A DNA stretch of 64,000 nucleotides, taken from Salinibacter pepae. Lineage in GTDB: Bacteria > Bacteroidota > Rhodothermia > Rhodothermales > Salinibacteraceae. Position numbers and translations under genes: made by a program. Below, one piece after another: positions 33,875-41,989 of this stretch. The stretch is taken from NCBI RefSeq assembly GCF_947077775.1, contig NZ_CAMTTE010000001.1:558001-622000 (forward strand). The letters are read 5' to 3'. The notes beneath the pieces were generated by a model. That model was not told the DNA's origin. It did not search any database and saw only the letters and a list, made by a program, of their open reading frames with translations. How positions within the stretch are numbered: position 1 is the stretch's first letter; each line of letters opens with the position of its first letter.

Positions 33875-35152
33875 ATGCGCCTCCGGTCCGTTTGTGCTCT
33901 TGCCGCTGCGTTCGTGGTCTGCGTCGTCACCACGCCCCTGGCCGCGGCGCAGGACCTGCTCATCCCGATGGACGACCAGCAGGAGAACCACCTGAAGGCC
34001 TACGGGGCCGTCTACGCGGCGCTCCAGGACGGCCGGACGGTCGACTGGCTCCTCAATCACCGCGGCGGGGCGTTCCTCGCCGAGGCCAGCGATGCTGTTC
34101 GTCAGGAGCTGCAGGTCCGCGGCGTCACCTTCACGCCCGTGAGCGCCGGGCGGGCGTCGAAGATTATCGCGGAGGTGGAGGCCGACGGCAGCAACAAGTC
34201 CGTCGTGCCCCTCGAGAAGGCCCCTGAGATTGCCGTGTACGCGCCGGAAGGGGCCGTGCCGTGGGACGACGCCGTGCGCCTGGCCCTGGAGTACGCCGAG
34301 GTGCCCCACGACGTGATCTACGACGCGGAGGTGCTCAACGGCGACCTCGCGTCCTACGACTGGTTGCACCTGCACCACGAGGACTTCACCGGCCAGTTCG
34401 GCAAGTTCATCCGCTACCGCAACGAGCCCTGGTACATCCAAAAACAGAACAGGGCCGAAGCGGCGGCCGAAGAGTTTGGGTTCCGCAAGGTGAGCCAGCT
34501 GAAGCTGGCCGTGGCCGAGCGCCTCAAGCAGTACGTCGCGCAGGGCGGCTTCCTGTTCTCGATGTGCTCCGGCACCGAGACCTTCGACATCGCCCTCGCC
34601 GCCCACCAGACCGACATTGTGCCCGAGGAGTACGATGGGGACGCGGTGGACCCGAACGCGCTGGACCAGCTCGACTTCAGCAACACACTCGCCTTCCGCG
34701 ATTTCACCCCCAACCTCAACGCCCGCGAGTACGAGCACTCCAACATTGACGTGGGCCCGCCGCCCCCGGAGATGCGGGACCCCTCGCTGGACTACTTTAC
34801 CCTCTTTGAGTTCAGCGCCAAGTGGGACCCGGTCCCCAGCATGCTCACGCAGAATCACGTGGCGACCGTCAAGGGGTTCGTGGGGCAGGCCACGGCCTTC
34901 AACGAGGACGTGTTGAAGGAGGACGTGGTGGTGCTCGGGGAGGCCCCCGACCGTCCACAGGTGCGGTACATTCACGGCACGCACGGGCAGGGCACGTTCA
35001 CCTTCTACAGCGGCCACGACCCGGAAGACTACCAGCACTTCGTGGGGGACCCGCCCACCGATCTGTCGCTGCACCCCAAGTCGCCCGGCTACCGGCTTAT
35101 TCTGAACAACATCCTCTTCCCCGCCGCCAAGAAAAAGAAACAGAAGACCTGA
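33875..35152 (+). CDS. Exported protein of the Bacteroidota group often labelled asparagine synthetase B
   Basis: 425 residues. Signal peptide 1-26 (ALAAAFVVCVVTTPLAAAQ). The mature protein opens DLLIPMDDQQENHLKAYGAV and VDWLLNHRGGAFLAEA, wording shared with proteins of Bacteroidota that databases name asparagine synthetase B. I see neither an N-terminal catalytic Cys nor an ATP pyrophosphatase SGGxDS motif, so that name is doubtful. Other parts: PEIAVYAPEGAVPWDDAVRL, DWLHLHHEDFTGQFGKFIRY, GGFLFSMCSGTETFDIAL and YIHGTHGQGTFTFYSGHDPE resemble a glutamine-amidotransferase-like or ThuA-like flavodoxin fold. Function unknown. It lies 46 bases after the TPR gene, with the thioesterase gene 51 bases downstream, so one operon is likely. 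Confidence 0.75.
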   Translation: MRLRSVCALAAAFVVCVVTTPLAAAQDLLIPMDDQQENHLKAYGAVYAALQDGRTVDWLLNHRGGAFLAEASDAVRQELQVRGVTFTPVSAGRASKIIAEVEADGSNKSVVPLEKAPEIAVYAPEGAVPWDDAVRLALEYAEVPHDVIYDAEVLNGDLASYDWLHLHHEDFTGQFGKFIRYRNEPWYIQKQNRAEAAAEEFGFRKVSQLKLAVAERLKQYVAQGGFLFSMCSGTETFDIALAAHQTDIVPEEYDGDAVDPNALDQLDFSNTLAFRDFTPNLNAREYEHSNIDVGPPPPEMRDPSLDYFTLFEFSAKWDPVPSMLTQNHVATVKGFVGQATAFNEDVLKEDVVVLGEAPDRPQVRYIHGTHGQGTFTFYSGHDPEDYQHFVGDPPTDLSLHPKSPGYRLILNNILFPAAKKKKQKT

Positions 35153-35203
35153 CGCCCGCGGCGCGCTGCCTCTGTTCGCTTCCCTTTCTTCATTCCCACT
35201 TCC

Positions 35204-35758
35204 ATGAGCTCGTCCCGTCCCCCCAAACCGGTCTCGGCCTCCAAGTGCAAGATGACCGAGATCGTCCTCCCCAACGACACGAATGGCCTCGGCAACATGA
35301 TGGGCGGCCGGCTGCTGCACCTCATGGACAAGTGTGCGGCCATCTCCGCCCAGCGGCACGCCAATCGCGTCTGCGTGACCGCCGCCGTGGATAGCGTCGA
35401 GTTTCAGTCGGCCATCCGGGAGGGGGAGGTGGTCGTGATTGAGAGCCATGTCAACCGCGCCTTCCGCACGTCGATGGAGGTGGAGCTCAACGTGTGGGCC
35501 GAAAACCCACTCGAAGAGACGCACCGGGCGTGCAACCGCGCCTTCTACACGTACGTGGCCCTGGACGAGGACGGCGGCACGGTGCCCGTCCCGGACGTGG
35601 CCCCCAGCACGGACCAGGAGCAGAACCGCTACGAGGCCGCCGCCAAGCGGCGCGACATTCGCCTCGTGCTCGCCGGGCGCAAGGAGCTCGAGGACGCGGC
35701 GAGCCTGAAAGAAGACATGCTGACGGCACTACAGCACTCGACGGATGCCCCTGCGTGA
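35204..35758 (+). CDS. Acyl-CoA thioesterase, hotdog fold
   Basis: 184 residues, single hotdog domain of the YciA/BACH type. Signature LPNDTNGLGNMMGGRLLHLM followed by Asp42 (22-42), CVTAAVDSVEFQSAIREGEV (strand-rich core) and VVIESHVNRAFRTSMEVELN. The C-terminus (AKRRDIRLVLAGRKELEDAA) is helical and may help hexamer formation. Hydrolyses fatty acyl-CoA to free acid and CoA in the cytoplasm; chain-length preference unknown. Its end overlaps by frame the region just before the small outer-membrane protein at 35808. Confidence 0.9.
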   Translation: MSSSRPPKPVSASKCKMTEIVLPNDTNGLGNMMGGRLLHLMDKCAAISAQRHANRVCVTAAVDSVEFQSAIREGEVVVIESHVNRAFRTSMEVELNVWAENPLEETHRACNRAFYTYVALDEDGGTVPVPDVAPSTDQEQNRYEAAAKRRDIRLVLAGRKELEDAASLKEDMLTALQHSTDAPA

Positions 35759-35807
35759 ACCGACCGGCGCTGCGCCAGGGCATCGCCGAGCCCGGGTACC
35801 GGCCCCC

Positions 35808-36254
35808 ATGCTGCTTGTTCTGGCCCTGTTGATTGCCGCCGCTTCTCCGGCCGTGGCCCAGCGACAGCCCGGGGCCCTGGGCGCCGGGTTCCAGGTCGGC
35901 CGCCCCGGCGGGCTGGCCCTCAAGTGGTACCGCTCGTCCCCCGTCGTGTACGACGGGATCGTCAGCACCGACGGCGACGACTTTGTCGTTGGTCACGTGC
36001 ACCGGCTCTGGGAGCGCCCCCTTCCCGATTCCCCCCTTCACCTCTTCGCGGGCCCCGGCGTGGTCGTTGGCCCGTCCCGGCTCGCACAATCCCCCCGTCT
36101 GCGCCTCGGCCTGAGTGGGGAGGTTGGACTCAATTTTTACGCCGAACGCTTCGAGGTCTTCTTGCATGTGACGCCCGTCCTCCGGTTCTTGCCCAGTACT
36201 CAGGTGTCGGTTGACGCCAATGCCGGCCTCCGCTACTACCTCCGCTTCCCCTGA
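35808..36254 (+). CDS. Small predicted outer-membrane protein
   Basis: 148 residues. Signal peptide 1-18 (MLLVLALLIAAASPAVAQ) and then an alternating hydrophobic pattern with Gly turns: GALGAGFQVGRPGGLALKWY, HLFAGPGVVVGPSRL, LRLGLSGEVGLNFYAERFEV, FLHVTPVLRFLPST, and a last strand ending in Phe-Pro (AGLRYYLRFP). This fits an eight-stranded barrel of the OmpW/OmpA-like size. No family recognised; function unknown. The ATG at 35808 starts exactly at the signal peptide; a longer frame from 35745 overlaps the thioesterase and adds only Pro/Arg-rich residues. Confidence 0.65.
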   Translation: MLLVLALLIAAASPAVAQRQPGALGAGFQVGRPGGLALKWYRSSPVVYDGIVSTDGDDFVVGHVHRLWERPLPDSPLHLFAGPGVVVGPSRLAQSPRLRLGLSGEVGLNFYAERFEVFLHVTPVLRFLPSTQVSVDANAGLRYYLRFP

Positions 36255-36298
36255 CCCTTGCGCCCCTACTCCTGACGGGCGTCCCGCAACGGCCCCCT

Positions 36299-37222
36299 AT
36301 GCTGTTCAACCGCGTTCTCCTTACCGGCGCCAACGGACTGCTCGGGCAGGCCCTGGTCCATCGCCTCAGCCAAAACCGCGAGTACGACGTGCTCGCGACC
36401 GCTCGGGACGACGCCCCCCGGTTCGAAAACGGGTCGTGCGGCTACGCCCCGCTCGACGTGACGCAGCCGGACGACGTGGCCCAAATCTTCGAGGACTTTA
36501 CCCCCAACGTGGTCGTGAACTGCGCCGCGATGACCGACGTGGGCCGGTGCGACGAGCGCCGAAGCGAGGCGTGGGCCGTCAATGCCCGTGCCGTCAAAAC
36601 ACTGGCGAAGCACTGCCGCACCAGCGGGGCCCGCCTCGTGCAGGTCTCGACCGACTTCGTCTTCAACGGCAAACGCGGGCCCTACGACGAACAGGCCCGC
36701 CCCGACCCCGTCAACTACTACGGGCGCACCAAGCTGGCGGGCGAAAACGCCGTGCGGGAGGCCGGGCGCGCCAACTGGGCCATTGTGCGCACCGTCCTGC
36801 TCTACGGCACGGGCCGGGACCTCCGCCGCTCGAACATTGTCCTCTGGGTTGCCGACCAGCTGTCCCAGGGAGAGTCCCTCCACATCGTCGACGACCAGCA
36901 TCGCACCCCTACGCACGTCGACGACCTGGCCGACGGCATCGAGCGCCTGCTTCACCACGAGGCGACCGGCATCTATCACGTGTCCGGGGCCGAGATGGTC
37001 TCGGTCTACGAGCTGGCCTGTGCGGTGGCGCAGGAATTTGGGCTCGACGCCTCCCTGGTCGAGCCCGTGCCGAGCAGCTTCTTCGAGGACGCCGTGGAGC
37101 GCCCCCCGCGCACCGGCTTCGTCATCGACAAGGCCCGGGAGGAACTCGACTACGCCCCACGCCCGCTCGACGCCGGCCTCCGCGACGTGCAGGAGTCCCT
37201 GCAGGGCTTCTCCGGCTCGTAA
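36299..37222 (+). CDS. RmlD-like dTDP-4-dehydrorhamnose reductase / NAD-dependent sugar epimerase family
   Basis: 307 residues, extended short-chain dehydrogenase of the RmlD substrate-binding type. NAD(P)-binding VLLTGANGLLGQALVHRL at the N-terminus, VVNCAAMTDVGRCDERRSEA, the conserved strand VQVSTDFVFNGKRGPYDEQA, active-site YYGRTKLAGENAV (Tyr and Lys of YxxxK), RTVLLYGTGRDL, and THVDDLADGIERLLHHEATG. Homologues reduce dTDP-4-keto-rhamnose, though many serve other sugars and one group acts on methionine adenosyltransferase complexes. No rmlA, rmlB or rmlC lies next to it, so the substrate is open. 46 bases before serS. Confidence 0.82.
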   Translation: MLFNRVLLTGANGLLGQALVHRLSQNREYDVLATARDDAPRFENGSCGYAPLDVTQPDDVAQIFEDFTPNVVVNCAAMTDVGRCDERRSEAWAVNARAVKTLAKHCRTSGARLVQVSTDFVFNGKRGPYDEQARPDPVNYYGRTKLAGENAVREAGRANWAIVRTVLLYGTGRDLRRSNIVLWVADQLSQGESLHIVDDQHRTPTHVDDLADGIERLLHHEATGIYHVSGAEMVSVYELACAVAQEFGLDASLVEPVPSSFFEDAVERPPRTGFVIDKAREELDYAPRPLDAGLRDVQESLQGFSGS

Positions 37223-37268
37223 CCTGTATCGTTTCCCTCGTCCGTTCCACTCTGGACCCCGCACTCTC

Positions 37269-38555
37269 ATGCTCGACCTCGACACCGTCCGCAACGATCC
37301 CCGCCGCGTCAAGGAGGCCCTCCGGGCCAAAGGCATCGGCTCGCCCGACCTCGTCGACACGCTCCTCGAGGTCGACGAGACGCGCCGGTCTGCCATCACG
37401 GAGCTGCAGGACGTGCAGTCCCGTCAGAACGAGCTCTCGCAGCAAATCGGGGCCTTGAAGCGAGAGGGCAAGGACGAGGAGGCCGAGGCGATTATCGAAA
37501 AGACCGGCCGGATGAAGGAGAAGATCAATCGCCTGAAGGAGGAGGTTCAGGAGGCAGAGGCCCGGCAGGAGGAGCTCGTGCTGGAGCTCCCCAACATTCC
37601 GCACCCGAGCGTTCCGGTCGGGGCGGACGAGGACGACAACGAGGTCGAGGCGACGGTCGGCGAGATGCCCGCGTTCGACTTCGACCCGGCGCCGCACTGG
37701 GAGCTGGCCGACCGGCACAATCTCGTGGACCTGGAGCGGGGGGCAAAGGTGGCGGGAAGCGGGTTCCCGTTTTACCTCGGCAAGGGGGCTCGGCTCCAGC
37801 GGGCCCTCCTGAACTTCTTCTTGGACCGCGCCCGGGAGCGCGGATACACCGAAATGCAGGCCCCGCTCTTCGTCAATCCGGAGAGCGCAAGGGGCACCGG
37901 TCAGCTTCCGGACAAGGATGCCCTGATGTACGAGATTCCGCGCGACGACTTCTACCCCATCCCCACCGCCGAGGTGCCCGTCACCAACTTTCACCGGGAC
38001 GAGATTCTCGCGGCCGACGACCTGCCCCGTCGGTACTGCACCTACTCGCCCTGCTGGCGGCGCGAGGCCGGAAGCTACGGCTCGGACGTGCGCGGCCTCA
38101 ACCGCCTGCACCAGTTCGACAAGGTCGAGCTCGTGCGGATCGTGCCCCCCGACCAGAGCTACCGCGCGCTCGACGCGCTTCTGCAGGACGCCGAAAGCGC
38201 CCTCGACGCCCTCGACCTTCCCTACCGCCGCCTCCTCATGTGCACCGGCGACATGGGCTTCACACAGGCCAAAGTGTACGACCTAGAGGTGTGGAGCGCG
38301 GCACAGGAACGCTGGCTGGAAGTGTCCTCCGTCTCCAACTTCGAGGCCTTTCAGGCCCGCCGCGCACAGATCCGCTACCGGCCCGAGCCGGAGGCCAAGC
38401 CCGAACTCGTCCACACCCTCAACGGAAGCGGCCTCGCCTTTCCCCGCATCGTGGCGGCCCTCCTCGAAAACAATCAGCAGCCCGACGGCTCCATCGAACT
38501 GCCGGCGGCGCTCCACCCGTACACCGGGTTTGCCCGAATCGGGGCCGAAGCGTGA
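37269..38555 (+). CDS. serS: Seryl-tRNA synthetase
   Basis: 428 residues, the normal length. N-terminal antiparallel coiled coil (about 35-105, QSRQNELSQQIGALKREGKD) that holds the long variable arm of tRNA-Ser, then the class II domain: motif 1 ALLNFFLDRARERGYTEMQA, motif 2 RYCTYSPCWRREAGSYGSDV with RGLNRLHQFDKVELV, and motif 3 near LNGSGLAFPRIVAALLENNQ. Acidic surface typical of this genome. The ATG at 37269 is fixed by MLDLDTVRNDP, the universal SerRS start. It is convergent with fbp across 106 bases of repeat-rich sequence. Confidence 0.97.
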   Translation: MLDLDTVRNDPRRVKEALRAKGIGSPDLVDTLLEVDETRRSAITELQDVQSRQNELSQQIGALKREGKDEEAEAIIEKTGRMKEKINRLKEEVQEAEARQEELVLELPNIPHPSVPVGADEDDNEVEATVGEMPAFDFDPAPHWELADRHNLVDLERGAKVAGSGFPFYLGKGARLQRALLNFFLDRARERGYTEMQAPLFVNPESARGTGQLPDKDALMYEIPRDDFYPIPTAEVPVTNFHRDEILAADDLPRRYCTYSPCWRREAGSYGSDVRGLNRLHQFDKVELVRIVPPDQSYRALDALLQDAESALDALDLPYRRLLMCTGDMGFTQAKVYDLEVWSAAQERWLEVSSVSNFEAFQARRAQIRYRPEPEAKPELVHTLNGSGLAFPRIVAALLENNQQPDGSIELPAALHPYTGFARIGAEA

Positions 38556-38578
38556 TGCGGAACGCGTGTCTCGTGGCG

Positions 38579-38664
38579 TGATGCGTGACGGAATGCGTGA
38601 CGGAGGCCCCGAGGATCCCCCACTCTCCGTTCACGCCCTCACCGTTTACGCTTTTCACGCATCA
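38579..38664. repeat. Repeat-rich convergent gap (tandem 12-mer and inverted 10-mer) between serS and fbp
   Basis: Two adjacent copies of ATGCGTGACGGA (38581-38592 and 38593-38604), preceded by related words (GCGTGATGCGGAAC, GGCGTGATGCG). The first block begins with TGATGCGTGA (38579-38588), and its exact reverse complement TCACGCATCA occurs at 38655-38664, reaching the fbp stop codon; between them further GCGTGAACGG-like words appear on the minus strand. The arms could pair into a long imperfect stem, perhaps ending transcripts from both sides, but there is no T tract. Confidence 0.6.
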
Positions 38665-39747
38665 TGCCGACAGCGCTCGCTCCGGCTCGCCCTGCAGGAA
38701 CGCCTCGGCCCGACGAACCATCTCTTCGCTGCCGATGAAGAGCGGCGTGCGCTGGTGAAGCTTGTCCGGCTCCTTTTCCAGGATGCGCCGGTGCCCGTCC
38801 GACGCCGCCCCGCCGGCCTGCTCGGCAATGAAGCCCATCGGGTTGGCCTCGTACATCAGGCGAAGCTTCCCCGCCGGACTGCTCTCGGTGGCCGGGTACA
38901 TGTAGATCCCTCCCTTCAAAAGATTCCGGTGGAAGTCCGACACGAACGAGCCGATGTACCGCGTCTTCGCGGGGCGGTTGGTCTCGGGGTCCTTCTGCTG
39001 GAGCCAGTCGAGATAGTCCCGCAGCCCCTCCTCGAAGGAGTGGTAGTAGCCGCTGTTGATCGAGGAGAGCCGCCCTCGGGACGGCGTCTGGATGTCGGGG
39101 TGCGACAGCAAAAACTCCCCGATCGACGGATCGAGCGTGAAGCCGTTCACGCCATTCCCGGTCGTGTAGACCAGCATCGTTGAGGAGCCGTAGACGACGT
39201 AGCCCGCGGCCACCTGCTCGGTCCCCGGCTGGAGGGCCGCCTCCGGATCCGGCTCCTCCTTTTCGTAGCCGTCCGGCAGCCGGTAGATGCTGAAGATGGT
39301 GCCCACCGACACGTTCACGTCAATGTTGGAGGAGCCGTCAAGGGGATCCAGAAGGACGATGTACTTTCCGTCGCCCTCCTTCGAAACGGTGCTCAGGGGG
39401 ATCGCCTCCGCGTGCTCCTCGGAGCCGATGAGGCAGCACTCCCCGCCCCGCCGCAGCGCCTGCACGAACTCGCGGTGGGCAAGGGCGTCCATCTTCTGCT
39501 GGACCTCCCCCTGCACGTTGCGCTCGCCGGTGCTGCCGTACACGTCGAGAAGCCCGGCGCGGCGCATGTCGCGGTTCACGATCTTGGCCGCCAGGCTGAT
39601 GTCGCGCAGCAGCCGCGAGAACGCCCCGGTGGAGTGTGGAAACGAGTCTTGTCGATCAAGAATGAATTGCTCCAGGGTCTGAAACGTGCCCAGGTCGTCC
39701 TCGGGCGCGCCGTCGCCGGCGTGGGATGTGCGATGGGATCCGGTCAT
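38662..39747 (-). CDS. fbp: Fructose-1,6-bisphosphatase class I
   Basis: 361 residues, a little above the usual 330-340. Removes the C1 phosphate of fructose 1,6-bisphosphate, the key gluconeogenic step. Motifs: TGAFSRLLRDISLAAKIVNR, ERNVQGEVQQKMDALA, LIGSEEHAEAIPL, the metal-site IVLLDPLDGSSNIDVNVSVG, GYVVYGSSTMLVYTTGNGVN, and KLRLMYEANPMGFIAEQAGG with Glu for metal binding. The first 25 residues (MTGSHRTSHAGDGAPEDDLG) are an unconserved polar extension. Start ATG at 39747. With pckA it supports growth by gluconeogenesis. Confidence 0.96.
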   Translation of the reverse strand: MTGSHRTSHAGDGAPEDDLGTFQTLEQFILDRQDSFPHSTGAFSRLLRDISLAAKIVNRDMRRAGLLDVYGSTGERNVQGEVQQKMDALAHREFVQALRRGGECCLIGSEEHAEAIPLSTVSKEGDGKYIVLLDPLDGSSNIDVNVSVGTIFSIYRLPDGYEKEEPDPEAALQPGTEQVAAGYVVYGSSTMLVYTTGNGVNGFTLDPSIGEFLLSHPDIQTPSRGRLSSINSGYYHSFEEGLRDYLDWLQQKDPETNRPAKTRYIGSFVSDFHRNLLKGGIYMYPATESSPAGKLRLMYEANPMGFIAEQAGGAASDGHRRILEKEPDKLHQRTPLFIGSEEMVRRAEAFLQGEPERALSA

Positions 39748-39862
39748 GACGTGCGTCGATGGGATGTGAGAGGAAACGTTCGGGAAGCAGGGCTTCCGTG
39801 TCCGGAAGATACAAGATTTCGGAAGCGGTTCCAAATGGAAGCGGCCCCCCACTTCTCTTCCG

Positions 39863-40531
39863 CTAGGCGAGCGCCTCAAGCCCGAGCCGATCCGCGACGC
39901 GCCGGGTGTTCGGGGCGTCCGCGGGCCGGTCGTCCAGGTCCGTCAGCAGGCGGTCCAGATCGCGGGGCCGATCCACGTCGTACCACTGCGGGAGCACCGT
40001 CACGTCCGCCCCGGTGCCCTCTGCCCGCGACAGGGTCTCCGCAAACACCTGACCGTGACTGTAGCTCATCTCGTCAAACAGCTGCGGGAAGAAGGCGCTC
40101 ATGCCTAGCAGGTAGAACCCGCCGTCCTCGGTGGGGCCGATGCAGAGCGATCCCGAACCCTGAAGGGCCTGGTCCGCCCGTTGCAGGAACGAACGAGGGA
40201 GGGTCGGATGGTCGCTCCCCATCACGAGGACCTGCCCGTAGCCGTCTCCCAGCGTCTCCCGGAAGGCCTGCTCCATGCGGGCCCCGAGCCCGTCCCCCGT
40301 CTGCACGTGCACGCCCACCCCGGACGGCACCGCGTCGGGCGCCTCGTCGGGCACCGGCGGGGCCAGGTAGAGCCGCACGTCGGCGTCCAGCCGCAGGACC
40401 TGCCGCAGCGTGTCCCGCAGGAAGGCCGTGTAGAGGCGGGCCGCCTCGGCGGCGCTGAGAGCCGGCGTAAGGCGTGTTTTGACCTCTCCCGGACGCGGGA
40501 CCTTGGCAAAGACGAGAAGGGCAGTGTCCAT
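39863..40531 (-). CDS. TIGR04282-like glycosyltransferase (DUF2064)
   Basis: 222 residues. Nucleotidyltransferase-like GT-A fold of the DUF2064 family, some members of which are labelled arsenosugar-biosynthesis glycosyltransferases. Typical wording: LLVFAKVPRPGEVKTRLTPA (nucleotide-sugar binding loop, 5-24), EAARLYTAFLRDTLRQVLRL, GDGLGARMEQAFRETL, VLVMGSDHPTLPRSFLQRAD, GPTEDGGFYLLGM and QWYDVDRPRDLDRLLTDL. The substrate is not known for most homologues. It lies 66 bases after the cysteine desulfurase gene on the same strand and 115 bases upstream of fbp. Confidence 0.85.
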   Translation of the reverse strand: MDTALLVFAKVPRPGEVKTRLTPALSAAEAARLYTAFLRDTLRQVLRLDADVRLYLAPPVPDEAPDAVPSGVGVHVQTGDGLGARMEQAFRETLGDGYGQVLVMGSDHPTLPRSFLQRADQALQGSGSLCIGPTEDGGFYLLGMSAFFPQLFDEMSYSHGQVFAETLSRAEGTGADVTVLPQWYDVDRPRDLDRLLTDLDDRPADAPNTRRVADRLGLEALA

Positions 40532-40597
40532 GGAACGGGAAAATAAAGCGGGGCAACGGATCGTGGGACGCGACGGGAGGCCACACAGCGCCCGCCG

Positions 40598-41764
40598 TCA
40601 GCGCATGCGTTGCAGCGTAGAGTGGAGGGCGTCGAGGGCCTCATCGATGTCCTCCTCGGTCGTCTTCGCCCCCAGCGAGAACCGAACGGCGGCGGCGGCC
40701 GTCGGGCGGTCGAGGCCAAGGGCCGTCAGGACGTGACTCGGTTCCAGCGCGCCGCTGGTGCAGGCCGACCCGGCCGAGACGAGTATGCCCTGCATGTCCA
40801 GATTCAGAATCAACATCTCCCCGTCGAGGGGCTCGTCCCCGACCGGCGGAAAGGCCACGTTCACGACGTGAGGCGCAATGGGGGCCTCGTCCAGCGGCGT
40901 GTTACAGACGTACGGCCCGGGCACCGCGTCGTCGAGCCCCTCCACGAGCCGCCGCTGGAGCCGCGACAGCCGTGCCGCCCGTTCTTCCGCCTCCGCCGTG
41001 GCCCGCTCCAGCGCCTCCGCCAGCCCGATGGCCCCGGCCACGTTCTGGGTGCCGCCCCGGCGGTCGCGCTCCTGGGAGCCCCCCTCGACGAGCGGGCCGA
41101 GATCGACGCCGTTCCGGACGTACAACACGCCGATCCCCTTCGGCCCGTAGAACTTGTGACCGGAGAGGGAAAGCAGGTCCACGCCGAGCGCCCCCACGTC
41201 GAGCGGCTGCAGGCCTGCCGCCTGCACGGCATCGCAGTGCAGCAGCACGTCGTGCGCGTTGCAGACCGACGCCACGGCCGGAATGTCGGTCTGCACCCCA
41301 ATTTCGTTGTTCGTGTGCATGAGGGACACGAGGGCGGTGTCCTCGTCGAGCGCCGCCTCCACCTGCTCGGGGGTGACGGCGCCGTGGGCGTCCGGCGACA
41401 GCAGGGTCACGGGCCGCCCCTGCTCCATCATGCGCCGGGCCGGCTCCAGGACGGCCTTGTGCTCGGCGGCGGAGGTGACCAGGCCGGCGTCCTCCCCATT
41501 GGTCGACGCTGCACTCAGCGCGCCCTTGAGGGCCAGGTTGTCGGCCTCGGTGCCGCCGCTGGTGAAGACAATCTCGCTCGACTCGGCCCCCAAACAGCCT
41601 GCGACGCGCTCTCGGGCCCCCTCCATCGCGACGCGGGCCTGCCGCCCCAGCTGATGCACCGACGACGCGTTCCCGTATTCCTCCAGCAGGTACGGTTTCA
41701 TCACCTCGAAGACCTCGGGGTCGAGGGGCGTGGTGGCGGCGTGATCGAGGTAGACGCGCTCCAT
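40598..41764 (-). CDS. Cysteine desulfurase (NifS/IscS family)
   Basis: 388 residues. PLP enzyme that removes sulfur from cysteine for Fe-S clusters and tRNA thiolation. Start VYLDHAATTPLDPEVFEVMK, EIVFTSGGTEADNLALKGAL, VSLMHTNNEIGVQTD, PLP Lys in DLLSLSGHKFYGPKGIGVLY, and the mobile catalytic loop SAGSACTSGALEPSHVL with Cys335. The loop SSGSACTSG style marks group I (NifS/IscS). No iscU, iscR or other Fe-S gene is adjacent, so its main acceptor cannot be named; symbol left blank. ATG at 41764 begins at MERVYLDHAATTP; divergent from murA. Confidence 0.93.
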   Translation of the reverse strand: MERVYLDHAATTPLDPEVFEVMKPYLLEEYGNASSVHQLGRQARVAMEGARERVAGCLGAESSEIVFTSGGTEADNLALKGALSAASTNGEDAGLVTSAAEHKAVLEPARRMMEQGRPVTLLSPDAHGAVTPEQVEAALDEDTALVSLMHTNNEIGVQTDIPAVASVCNAHDVLLHCDAVQAAGLQPLDVGALGVDLLSLSGHKFYGPKGIGVLYVRNGVDLGPLVEGGSQERDRRGGTQNVAGAIGLAEALERATAEAEERAARLSRLQRRLVEGLDDAVPGPYVCNTPLDEAPIAPHVVNVAFPPVGDEPLDGEMLILNLDMQGILVSAGSACTSGALEPSHVLTALGLDRPTAAAAVRFSLGAKTTEEDIDEALDALHSTLQRMR

Positions 41765-41989
41765 CAAACGGAGTAGATCGGTGCATCGAGGGACGATAGG
41801 GCCTGCGAAAGCACTCAGGAACCTGTTCAACGAGGCAGTGGGTCGGCTGATTCGGACGCGACAGGGACACGCTTTACGTAGTTCGTCGCCCCTGCCGACG
41901 AACAATTTCACGCATCGGCGTTTTCATCCGGCACCATTTTGACTTCACACTCGGTCCAGCCCCCTTCCTCCCACCAGCATTGCTGCCCC

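Noticed and set aside
33356-35524. 722-codon minus-strand frame across the exported protein of unknown function
   Set aside because: His/Val/Gly-rich shadow; the plus-strand frame has a signal peptide and sensible composition.
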